Assembly (NCBI GenBank): GCA_027488215.1
Contig: JAIYCB010000030.1
Location: 1 to 45,871, forward strand
From: Comamonadaceae bacterium
GTDB lineage: Bacteria > Pseudomonadota > Gammaproteobacteria > Burkholderiales > Burkholderiaceae_C
Direction: 5' to 3'
DNA length: 45,871 bases
The notes below the pieces were generated by a model. That model was not told the DNA's origin and ran no database searches. It saw only the letters and a list, made by a program, of their open reading frames with translations. Below are positions 16,583-23,568 of this stretch, piece after piece. The translations under genes and the position numbers were made by a program. How positions within the stretch are numbered: position 1 is the first letter of the stretch; the number at the start of each line of letters is the position of its first letter.

Positions 16583-17836
16583 TCAGGCCAGCAAATCCAG
16601 CAACGTCCGCGCCACCACCTTGGTCGCGCGTCGCAGGTCTTCCAGCTGCACATGCTCGTCGGCGCGTTTGGCGTTGGATTCGAGCACGGTGCGCGGGCCT
16701 GCGCCGTAGATCACGCCAGGGATGCCGCGCTCCACGTAAAGGCGCACGTCGGTGTAAAGCGGTGTGCCCACGGCGGGGATGGGTTCACCAAAGACCTGGC
16801 CGCCGTGTTTTTGGATCGCATCGACCAGTGGCTTATTGCCAGGCAGGGGTTTCATGGCGTTGGCCAGCAGCATGCGGCGCACGTCCACTTGCAGACTGTT
16901 GCCGCCGCGTGGGGGCTTGAAGCTGGCGGCCGCGTCGGCAATGGTCTGGCGGATGCTGGCTTCGACTTCTGCCGGGTTCTCTTCGGGGATCATGCGGCGG
17001 TCGAGCTTGAAGCTGACTTTGCCGGGCACCACGTTGGTGTTGGTGCCGCCCGAGATCAGGCCCACGTTCAAGTAGGGGTGGCTGATGCCCTCGACCTTGG
17101 ACGTGACCTTGAGGTATTGTGTGTTGAGGGCGTGCAGGGCGTTGAGGATGTGCACAGCGCCTTGCAACGCGTCGGTGCCGCTGTCGGGAATGGCCGCGTG
17201 CGACATCACGCCTTGGACGGTGACTTCCATTTGCAGGCAGCCGTTGTGCGCGGTGACGACCTGGTAGCTGAAGCCTGCGGCGATCATCAAATCGGGCTTC
17301 GTCAGGCCTTTGGCCAGCAACCAGCCTGGGCCCATTTCGCCACCAAATTCTTCGTCGTAGGTGAAGTGCAGTTCCACGCCACCCTTCAATGGGGCGTTGA
17401 GCGATTCGAGGGCGCGGGTGGCAAAAGTGAAGGTGGAGAAGTCGCACTTGCTCACGGCGGTGGCGCGGCCGTACATGGCGCCGTTGTGGATTTCGCCGCC
17501 ATAGGGCGGGTGTGTCCAGCCTTCGCCGGGCGGCACCACGTCGCCGTGCGCGTTCAGGGCAATGGTTTTGCCCTCGCCGTACTTTCTGCGCACGATCAGG
17601 TTGGTGATGGATTCGAGGCCGTAGGCTTTGACTTCGGAGGCGGGCACCGGGTGCTTTTCGGCCACAAAGCCCATGGGCTGCAGCAGCTCGGCGGTGCGCT
17701 CGGCGTGGGGTGCGTTGTTGCCGGGTGGGGTGTCGGTGGGCACCTGCACCAGCGCCTGCATGAACTTGACTTGCTCGTCAAAGTGCGCGTCGATCCAGGC
17801 GTCGAGTTGTTGGTATTGAATTTCGGTAGCGCTCAT
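16583..17836 (-). CDS. M20-family (ArgE/DapE-like) amidohydrolase with altered metal motif
   Basis: A 417-residue protein starting MSATEIQYQQLDAWIDAHFD. It has the M20 layout: H97 and D99 in LNAHGDVVPPGEGW, then the acidic pair in FTYDEEFGGEMGPG (about 161-163), a dimerisation domain (GVMSHAAIPDSGTDAL) and a C-terminal TDVRLYVERGIPGVIYGAG. The usual bridging-aspartate segment GRGxxDMKG reads GRATAVSKCDF here, so the aspartate is replaced by Val, with an Asp four residues later. This looks like a separate M20 subfamily. The gene overlaps uraD-allC by four bases, so translation is coupled and a role after allantoate (ureidoglycolate or a carbamoyl compound) is a fair inference. Residual deacetylase activity is the alternative. 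Confidence 0.88.
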   Translation of the reverse strand: MSATEIQYQQLDAWIDAHFDEQVKFMQALVQVPTDTPPGNNAPHAERTAELLQPMGFVAEKHPVPASEVKAYGLESITNLIVRRKYGEGKTIALNAHGDVVPPGEGWTHPPYGGEIHNGAMYGRATAVSKCDFSTFTFATRALESLNAPLKGGVELHFTYDEEFGGEMGPGWLLAKGLTKPDLMIAAGFSYQVVTAHNGCLQMEVTVQGVMSHAAIPDSGTDALQGAVHILNALHALNTQYLKVTSKVEGISHPYLNVGLISGGTNTNVVPGKVSFKLDRRMIPEENPAEVEASIRQTIADAAASFKPPRGGNSLQVDVRRMLLANAMKPLPGNKPLVDAIQKHGGQVFGEPIPAVGTPLYTDVRLYVERGIPGVIYGAGPRTVLESNAKRADEHVQLEDLRRATKVVARTLLDLLA

Positions 17837-19608
17837 GACAATTCCGTTGCAAGTTGGTTCAAAACATGGGTGAAGGCGTCGACACACAGTTGCATGTCGT
17901 CGCTGGTGGTCGATTCGCGAGGGTTGTGGCTGATGCCCCCGTTTTCGCCGCGCACAAACAGCATGGCTTGCGGCATGACTTCGTGCAGTTTCATCGCGTC
18001 GTGGCCAGCGCCGCTGGGCAGTTTGAACAGCGGCACGCCCAAGGCGCTCACGGCGCGTTCCCAGCGCGCTTGCCACTCGGGGGCGCTGGGGGCCGCGTCG
18101 GCGCTCATGGTCAGCTCGGCTTTCACGCGCACGCCACGGCGCCCGGCAATCTGGTCCAGTTGGCTCATCACGTCGGCCACCAGTGCGTCGCGTTGTGCAT
18201 CGGTGGGGGCGCGCATGTCCAGGCTGAACAGGCAGCGGCCTGGCACCACGTTGATGGAACCGTTGGGCACTTGCAGTTGACCAATCGTTGCGACCGAGTC
18301 GCCGTCTTGGGCGGCGCGTTGCTCCATGTAGAGCGCGAGTTCCGCCACGGCGCTGGCTGCGTCGCGGCGGCGATCCATGGGGGTGGTGCCTGCGTGGCTG
18401 GCGGTGCCGAAGACCTCGCACAGGTAACGCACGCTGCCGTTGATCGACGTGACCACGCCCAGCGGGATGTTCATTTCATTGAGCACCGGGCCTTGCTCGA
18501 TGTGCACTTCGATAAAGCCGAGGTATTGCGCGGGGTCGCGCTGGATTTTGGGGATGTCGTCGATGTTCAAACCCGCATGTTGCATGGCCGCGCGCATGGT
18601 GATGCCGTCGGCGTCTTGCTGGTCCAACCAGGCAGGGTTGAACTGGCCAATGAGCGCGCCCGAACCGAGGAAGGTGGCCTTGTAGCGCTGGCCTTCTTCT
18701 TCGGCAAAGGCGACGACTTCGATGCCAAAGGGCAGGCGCTTGGCTTGTTGGTGCAACTGTTGCACGCAGGCCATGGGCACAAAGATGCCCAAGCGGCCGT
18801 CGTACTTGCCGCCGTTGCGCACGGTGTCGTAGTGGCTGCCCGTCATCAGATACTTCCCGCCCGCAGAGGCCGGGTGGTAGCGCCCCACCACATTGCCCAC
18901 GGCGTCGGTGTAGACCTCGTCAAAACCGCAGTCGCGCATGTTTTGCGTGATGCGTTGGGCGCAGGCGCGGTGGGCATCGGTGAGGTACGTGACGGTGAGT
19001 TGGCCCTTTTCGGCAAAGCCGGGGTCACTGTGCTGGGCCAGTTGTTCTTGCCAGTCCCAAACCTGATGGCCCAGCGTGGGTTCCACGCCGAACTTGTCGT
19101 TCAGGCGAATCTCGGCGATGCGGTGGATGTTGCGCAGGCACTCTTGCAACTCCATATCGGGGTGGCCGAACAGGCGGCGCTCAAACGCGTCGATGATCTG
19201 TTTTTTGCTCAAACCCACGCCACGCGGGCCGCGCACGGCCAGGATGAAGGGCCAGCCGAACTTCGCGTTGTAGTCGGCGTTGAGCTTTTGGATCTTGGCG
19301 AATTCTTCGGGCGTGCAGTCGGTTAAGCCCGCCTTGGACTGTTCGTTGGTGGATTCGGCCGTCAGCGTTTTGCTGACCATGGCCTTGCCCGCCAGCTCGG
19401 GGTGGGCGCGGATCAGACCCAGTTGCGCGTCGCGCCCGGCGTGCGCCAATACTTCGCACATGGCGTGCTTGAGGTGTGCCAGAGATGTAAAGGGGCGTTG
19501 AGCCAGCGCCTGCTCGGCGATCCAGGGCGAGTGCTCGTACAGCCCATCGAGCATTTGCGCGGCATCGGCTTGCGAGGCGTTGTTGAGTTGTTCCAAGGTC
19601 AAAGGCAT
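17833..19608 (-). CDS. uraD-allC: Fusion: OHCU decarboxylase + allantoate amidohydrolase
   Basis: A 591-residue two-enzyme protein. Residues 1-170 are UraD, which turns 2-oxo-4-hydroxy-4-carboxy-5-ureidoimidazoline into S-allantoin. It has the catalytic HPELAGK (69-75) and NADYNAKFGWPFILAVRG (110-127). Residues about 178-591 are an M20 carbamoylase-type allantoate amidohydrolase: GSHYDTVRNGGKYDG (H259, D261), FAEEEGQRY (303-305), EVHIEQGP (H369), GTASHAGTTPMDRRRDA. Start MPLTLEQLNN at 19608 has AGGA just upstream. A longer frame to 19680 would run into a dispersed repeat. The two joined steps are not consecutive, since allantoinase PuuE (next gene upstream) acts between them. Confidence 0.94.
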   Translation of the reverse strand: MPLTLEQLNNASQADAAQMLDGLYEHSPWIAEQALAQRPFTSLAHLKHAMCEVLAHAGRDAQLGLIRAHPELAGKAMVSKTLTAESTNEQSKAGLTDCTPEEFAKIQKLNADYNAKFGWPFILAVRGPRGVGLSKKQIIDAFERRLFGHPDMELQECLRNIHRIAEIRLNDKFGVEPTLGHQVWDWQEQLAQHSDPGFAEKGQLTVTYLTDAHRACAQRITQNMRDCGFDEVYTDAVGNVVGRYHPASAGGKYLMTGSHYDTVRNGGKYDGRLGIFVPMACVQQLHQQAKRLPFGIEVVAFAEEEGQRYKATFLGSGALIGQFNPAWLDQQDADGITMRAAMQHAGLNIDDIPKIQRDPAQYLGFIEVHIEQGPVLNEMNIPLGVVTSINGSVRYLCEVFGTASHAGTTPMDRRRDAASAVAELALYMEQRAAQDGDSVATIGQLQVPNGSINVVPGRCLFSLDMRAPTDAQRDALVADVMSQLDQIAGRRGVRVKAELTMSADAAPSAPEWQARWERAVSALGVPLFKLPSGAGHDAMKLHEVMPQAMLFVRGENGGISHNPRESTTSDDMQLCVDAFTHVLNQLATELS

Positions 19609-19650
19609 TTGGGTCCTGTCAGCGATGTTCTGTCGTCGGGGTGCGCTTGT

Positions 19651-19746
19651 TGGATTGCCGCGTCGCTGCGCTCCTCGCAATGACGGTTCGAATTTCAGCG
19701 CGATGTATTTTGTCTTCCGTCATCGCGAGCGAAGCGTGGTGATCCA
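19651..19746. repeat. Inverted pair of dispersed GTCATTGCGAGC-type repeats
   Basis: 19651-19686 is, on the minus strand, CCGTCATTGCGAGGAGCG onward to GGCAATCC. 19717-19746 is CCGTCATCGCGAGCGAAGCG onward to GATCC on the plus strand. The two face each other and could form a long imperfect stem. Further single copies are at 7108-7140 and 21923-21957. Intergenic palindromic elements of this type are widespread in proteobacterial genomes. Confidence 0.75.
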
Positions 19747-19752
19747 GTGTAT

Positions 19753-20703
19753 TCAGTCGGCACAGGGGTGAACGGTTTTCCAGTGTCGTGCAATGTCGAT
19801 GCGCCGCGCCACCCAGACCTTGTCGTGGGATTGAATGTGGTCCAAAAAGCGCTGCAGTGCGGTGATGCGGCCGGGGCGGCCCAGGAGGCGGCAGTGCATG
19901 CCGATGCTCATCATCTTGGGGGCGTTGTCACCGCTCGGGTCACCCTCGGCGTACAGCGCGTCAAAGGTGTCCTTCATGTACTGAAAGAACGGATCGGCGT
20001 GCGAATAGCCCTGCGGCAGCGCAAAGCGCATGTCGTTGCAGTCCAGCGTGTAGGGCACGATCAGCTGGGGCGCATCGGTGCCGTCGCTCTTGCGCACCTT
20101 CATCCAAAAGGGCAGGTCATCGCCGTAGTAGTCGCTGTCGTATTCAAAGCCGCCGTAGTCGGCCACCAAGCGGCGCGTGTTGGGGCTGTCGCGCCCGGTG
20201 TACCAGCCCAGGGGGCGCTCACCGGTCAGCTTCTGAATGATCTCCATCGCCTCCGCCATGTGGGCGCGTTCGGTGGCTTCGTCGATGTTCTGGTAATGGA
20301 TCCACTTGAGGCCATGGCAGGCGATGTCGTAGCCCAGCTCCTTGAGGGCGGCGGTCAACTCGGGGTGCTTTTGCATCGCGGTGGCCACGCCAAACACGGT
20401 CAGCGGCAGGCCGCGTTTTTCAAACTCGCGCAGGATGCGCCACACCCCGGCCCGCGAGCCGTATTCGTAAATGCCTTCCATGCTGATGTGCCGCGCGGGG
20501 AAGGCGGCGGGGTTGAACATTTCAGACAAAAACTGTTCGGAACCCGCATCGCCGTGCAGCACCGAGTTTTCGCCGCCCTCTTCATAGTTCAAAACAAACT
20601 GCACGGCAATGCGTGCGCCGCCGGGCCATTGCGCGTGCGGCACTTGGCGGCCGTAGCCTTTGAGGTCGCGTGGGTAGGGCAGGGTGGAATCGTAGGTGCT
20701 CAT
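19753..20703 (-). CDS. puuE: Allantoinase, PuuE type (polysaccharide-deacetylase fold)
   Basis: Hydrolyses allantoin to allantoate in the cytoplasm. It is a 316-residue NodB-like protein, unrelated to the amidohydrolase-type AllB. Family hallmarks are YPRDLKGYGRQVPHAQWPGG, VLNYEEGGENSVLHGD, ACHGLKWIHY, GWYTGRDSPNTRRLV, YGGFEYDSDYYGDDLPFW and the end SIGMHCRLLGRPGRITALQR. It follows gntR by 27 bases and precedes uraD-allC, whose two activities lie just before and just after its own step. The start at 20703 (MSTYDSTLPYPRDL) fits the family. Confidence 0.95.
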   Translation of the reverse strand: MSTYDSTLPYPRDLKGYGRQVPHAQWPGGARIAVQFVLNYEEGGENSVLHGDAGSEQFLSEMFNPAAFPARHISMEGIYEYGSRAGVWRILREFEKRGLPLTVFGVATAMQKHPELTAALKELGYDIACHGLKWIHYQNIDEATERAHMAEAMEIIQKLTGERPLGWYTGRDSPNTRRLVADYGGFEYDSDYYGDDLPFWMKVRKSDGTDAPQLIVPYTLDCNDMRFALPQGYSHADPFFQYMKDTFDALYAEGDPSGDNAPKMMSIGMHCRLLGRPGRITALQRFLDHIQSHDKVWVARRIDIARHWKTVHPCAD

Positions 20704-20730
20704 GCGGGGCTCTTGAAGGTGCTCAAAGGT

Positions 20731-21396
20731 TCAGGCCAGGGCCAGGGAAATGTCGTGGGTGGGCACTTTGCGGTCGAAGGTCAGGCTGGCCTCAACGTGC
20801 AGCAGGTGTTCGTGCATCAGTCGCACCGCCAGGTCCGAATCCTGGGCTTCCAGCGCGGCCACGATGGCCACGTGTTCGTCGGTGGAGTGCTCGGCTTCAT
20901 TGCGCGACTGGTACATCAGCGTGATCAGGGCGCAACGCGAGATCAAGTCTCCGAGCACTTGCGCCAGTACATCGTTGTGCATCAGCTCGGCCATGCGCAC
21001 ATGAAAGTCGCCCAACAGTTCAGTGCGCCCAGTGATGTCGCCCTGCGTCACGGCCTCGCGCTCTTGCTGGATGTGCTCTTTCAAAGCGGTGATTTGCGCC
21101 GGCGTGACTTGCTGGACAAAGGCGCGTGTCATCTCGGCTTCGAGCATGCGGCGCACGGCGAATACCTGCTGTGCCTCCTCCACCGATGGGGCCGCCACAA
21201 AAGCGCCACGAGCCGGTTCGAGTTTGATGAGGCGGTTTTGTGACAGTTGGAACAGCGCCTGGCGCACCAGTGTGCGTGACACGCCAAAGTGGTCGGCCAA
21301 CTTTTGCTCAGCCAGCTTGGAGCCAGGCAAAAGGCGGTGCTCCACGATCGCCCGGGTGAGTGATTCGACAATGTGGTGCGTGGTGGAGGTTTCCAT
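20731..21396 (-). CDS. GntR-family (FadR/FCD) transcriptional regulator of purine catabolism
   Basis: DNA-binding regulator of 221 residues starting METSTTHHIVESLTRAIVEH. The winged helix is at about 10-75 (GSKLAEQKLADHFGVSRTLV, then QALFQLSQNRLIKLEPARGA). The all-helical FCD ligand domain follows (FHVRMAELMHNDVLAQVL, with metal-type residues in STDEHVAIVAAL). An open extension to 21543 crosses the promoter and operator and is not used. It is first gene of the operon with puuE, uraD-allC, M20 and dioxygenase, and divergent to HIU hydrolase. The 23-bp operator at 21474-21496 overlaps its predicted -35, suggesting autorepression. The effector is probably a purine or ureide intermediate. Confidence 0.93.
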   Translation of the reverse strand: METSTTHHIVESLTRAIVEHRLLPGSKLAEQKLADHFGVSRTLVRQALFQLSQNRLIKLEPARGAFVAAPSVEEAQQVFAVRRMLEAEMTRAFVQQVTPAQITALKEHIQQEREAVTQGDITGRTELLGDFHVRMAELMHNDVLAQVLGDLISRCALITLMYQSRNEAEHSTDEHVAIVAALEAQDSDLAVRLMHEHLLHVEASLTFDRKVPTHDISLALA

Positions 21397-21450
21397 GTCT
21401 CGCTGTCCCTTGGGGCTGTTGGCCCGGGTGTTTTTGTGTCGGTAGCGCAA

Positions 21451-21479
21451 ATCATAGCCACCAAAACCAAAATTGTATA
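21451..21479 (-). promoter_or_regulatory. Predicted sigma-70 promoter of gntR operon
   Basis: On the minus strand TATACA (plus 21474-21479) and TATGAT (plus 21451-21456) are spaced by 17 bases. The -35 lies within the first GTATAC box of the operator, so bound GntR would block polymerase. Confidence 0.5.
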
Positions 21480-21496
21480 CACTTCGGTCGACTGGT
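21474..21496 (+). promoter_or_regulatory. 23-bp GntR operator, gntR/HIU-hydrolase intergenic region
   Basis: Two GT-NN-AC boxes, GTATAC (21475-21480) and GTCGAC (21487-21492), have centres 12 bp apart. The block is identical to 33317-33339 except for the two central bases of the second box, which change from CG to GC and keep the dyad. GT..AC cores are usual for FCD-type GntR proteins. It sits in the 167-bp divergent gap. Confidence 0.75.
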
Positions 21497-21563
21497 TTGA
21501 AGGGCCTTTCAAAGCCCTGCCAACCACCCCTTTTTGACCCCATTCAAGACAAGCGAGCACACC

Positions 21564-21917
21564 ATGGGATTGAGTACACACGTTTTGGACACGATGCACG
21601 GCTGCCCCGCCGCGGGCATGCAGGTGAGCCTGTACACCACACAAGGCGATCAGGCCACTTTGGTCAAAAGTTTCACCCTCAACCACGACGGTCGTAACCC
21701 CGATGGCCTGCTCTACGACCACGCCAGCCTGCGCAAAGGCACCTATCGCCTGGTCTTCAATGTGAGTGACTACTTCAAAGCCAAGGGCGTGCAACTGCCC
21801 GAGCCCAACTTCCTGAACAAAGTCAGCCTTGACTTTGGCGTGGCGCACGAAGACCAGCATTACCACGTGCCCCTGCTGGCCAGTCCCTGGAGCTATTCGA
21901 CGTACCGCGGCTCATGA
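21564..21917 (+). CDS. uraH: 5-Hydroxyisourate hydrolase (transthyretin-like)
   Basis: Second step of urate breakdown: opens 5-hydroxyisourate to OHCU. It is 117 residues, the family's usual size. It begins MGLSTHVLDTMHGCPAAGM with H6, contains HDGR (R44) and YHVPLL (H101), and ends in the diagnostic tetrapeptide YRGS, so every catalytic element is present. An in-frame ATG at 21534 would add ten residues with no family similarity. Its Shine-Dalgarno is weak. No signal peptide is seen, so it is cytoplasmic. It faces the gntR operon across the operator and is probably repressed by the same protein. Confidence 0.96.
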   Translation: MGLSTHVLDTMHGCPAAGMQVSLYTTQGDQATLVKSFTLNHDGRNPDGLLYDHASLRKGTYRLVFNVSDYFKAKGVQLPEPNFLNKVSLDFGVAHEDQHYHVPLLASPWSYSTYRGS

Positions 21918-21922
21918 ATCAT

Positions 21923-21957
21923 CCTGTCATCGTGAGCCAAGCGCGGCGATCCATGGA
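21923..21957 (+). repeat. Single copy of the GTCATCGTGAGC-type dispersed repeat
   Basis: CTGTCATCGTGAGCCAAGCG continuing to CGGCGATCCATGG matches the arm at 19717-19746 with a few changes. It lies just after the HIU hydrolase stop. Confidence 0.65.
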
Positions 21958-21989
21958 CCCCCGCACTCATTTGGCAGTGACCTGTTGAT

Positions 21990-22014
21990 TTAATTGGGGT
22001 CAGATCCCGATTAA
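21990..22014. repeat. Palindrome with GGGGTCAGATCCC core
   Basis: TTAATTGGG (21990-21998) and CCCGATTAA (22006-22014) pair at eight of nine positions over GTCAGAT. It resembles the GGGGTCAGACCCC palindromes associated with REP-type (RAYT) transposases, from memory. It could equally act as a weak terminator between uraH and xdhA. No T-run follows. Confidence 0.45.
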
Positions 22015-22095
22015 TCTGATAAAAAGCCTGCCCACCAGCGCCTGGGGTCCTTAAAATGGGCTTTCCACCGTTTATTCAGCCCACCCCCTCCTCCC

Positions 22096-23568
22096 ATGAC
22101 CCAAGTCACCAACACCGTGCGCTTTGTGCTCGACGGCCGCATTGTCGAAGCCCAGGGCGAGCGCCGCACCACCACTGTTCTGGATTACCTGCGCGAGCAA
22201 CTGCATCGCACGGGCACCAAGGAGGGTTGTGCCGAGGGCGATTGCGGCGCGTGCGTGGTGATGGTGGGGGAACTCAATGATGCAGGGACGGGTGTGGACT
22301 ATGTGGCGACCAACGCCTGCATCCAGTTGTTGCCTTCTCTGGACGGCAAGTCGGTCAAGACCGTCGAGAGCTTGAAAAAAGCCGACGGCACGCTGCACCC
22401 GGTGCAGGCCGAAATGGTCAAGTGCCATGGCTCGCAGTGTGGCTTTTGCACCCCCGGCATCGTGATGAGCCTGGTGAATCTGGTGCAGGTGTTGCCCATG
22501 CCCAACCGCCAGCAGATCACTGATTCGCTGAGCGGCAACCTCTGCCGCTGCACCGGTTACAAGCCGATCATCGAGTCGGCCATCAAAGCCTGCGCCAAAC
22601 CCGAGGCCTTGAAGCTGGACGACAGCGCCGATGTGCCTTTGCTCAAAGAAATCAAACGCGCCAGCGTGCCCACGCTGAGCCTCGACGGCGACATCATTGT
22701 GCAGCCCGTCGTGCGCACCCGCAAAGGCAACGAGTTTGTGTCGCCCGCCACCCTTGCTGAGGTGGCCGAATATCTGGTCAAGAACCCCACCACCACCTTG
22801 TTGGCGGGCAGCACCGAAATCGGTTTGCAGGTGAACAAGCAGTTCAGCCGCCCAGATCACATCATGTATTTGGGCAACGTGGCCGAGCTGCGCCAAGTGA
22901 AAGAGACCGCTGGCGCTTGGCGCATTGGCGCGGCTGTTTCGCTCACCCAAGTCGAAACGCTGGTGGCTAAGGCTTACCCCGACTTCACCGAAGTGCTGCG
23001 CCGCTTTGGTTCGCCGCCCATCCGGTCCACTGCCACTCTGGCAGGCAACATCGCCAATGGCTCTCCGATTGGCGACACCATGCCTTGCCTGATGGCGCTG
23101 GGTGCCAGCCTGGTGCTGCGCCGGGGCGACAAGACCCGCAAGGTGCTGATGGACAACTTCTACACCGGCATGAAGAAAAACGTGATGGCGCCCGGTGAAT
23201 TCATTGAAGCAGTGGAGTTGCCCAAGCCTGTGGCTGGCCAGGTGTTCCGCGCCCACAAAGTGAGCAAGCGTTTTGAGCAAGACATTTCGGCCACTTGCGC
23301 TGCCATCAGCTACACGCTGCAAGGGGGCAAGTTGAGCGGTGTGAAGCTGGCCTACAACGGCTTGGCCCCATCGCCTTGCCGCGCCCCCAAGCTCGAAGCC
23401 GTGCTGGAGGGGCGTGCGCCTGCCGAAGTGAAAGCGGCCGATCTGGACGCCGCGATTGCCGCAAGCTTCACCGCACGTGACGGCTTGCGCGCTACATGGG
23501 CGTACCGCGCATTGGTGGCCCGCAACCTGGCCCTGGAATTCATCGAAGAACAGAAAGAGGTGGCTTGA
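22096..23568 (+). CDS. xdhA: Xanthine dehydrogenase small subunit (2Fe-2S and FAD)
   Basis: Electron-transfer subunit of xanthine dehydrogenase, which oxidises hypoxanthine and xanthine to urate. It is 490 residues. The plant-type 2Fe-2S domain has GCAEGDCGACVVMVGEL and the second cluster site has CHGSQCGFCTPGIVMSL and LSGNLCRCTGYKPI. The FAD domain (about 205-375) has TTTLLAGSTEIGLQVNKQF and GSPPIRSTATLAGNIANGSP, and a CO-dehydrogenase-flavoprotein-type C-domain follows. The ATG is preceded by a pyrimidine-rich tract with no Shine-Dalgarno. It abuts xdhB directly. The required maturation factor xdhC is 9 kb away. Confidence 0.96.
   Translation: MTQVTNTVRFVLDGRIVEAQGERRTTTVLDYLREQLHRTGTKEGCAEGDCGACVVMVGELNDAGTGVDYVATNACIQLLPSLDGKSVKTVESLKKADGTLHPVQAEMVKCHGSQCGFCTPGIVMSLVNLVQVLPMPNRQQITDSLSGNLCRCTGYKPIIESAIKACAKPEALKLDDSADVPLLKEIKRASVPTLSLDGDIIVQPVVRTRKGNEFVSPATLAEVAEYLVKNPTTTLLAGSTEIGLQVNKQFSRPDHIMYLGNVAELRQVKETAGAWRIGAAVSLTQVETLVAKAYPDFTEVLRRFGSPPIRSTATLAGNIANGSPIGDTMPCLMALGASLVLRRGDKTRKVLMDNFYTGMKKNVMAPGEFIEAVELPKPVAGQVFRAHKVSKRFEQDISATCAAISYTLQGGKLSGVKLAYNGLAPSPCRAPKLEAVLEGRAPAEVKAADLDAAIAASFTARDGLRATWAYRALVARNLALEFIEEQKEVA

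Noticed and set aside
18284..18421. N-terminal extension of the M20 hydrolase up to 18421
   Set aside because: The open frame runs about 590 bases into uraD-allC in a non-native, Arg-rich reading; ATG 17836 gives the family N-terminus and a four-base overlap.
17854..19326. A 490-codon plus-strand frame opposite uraD-allC
   Set aside because: Composition is biased (His, Ala, Gly, Val) and no motif is visible; the fusion on the other strand has intact catalytic residues.
19747..21243. A 498-codon plus-strand frame opposite puuE and gntR
   Set aside because: It crosses two real genes and their junction and has no recognisable domain.
22072..23322. A 416-codon minus-strand frame opposite xdhA
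   Set aside because: Shadow of xdhA, whose iron-sulfur and FAD motifs are unmistakable.
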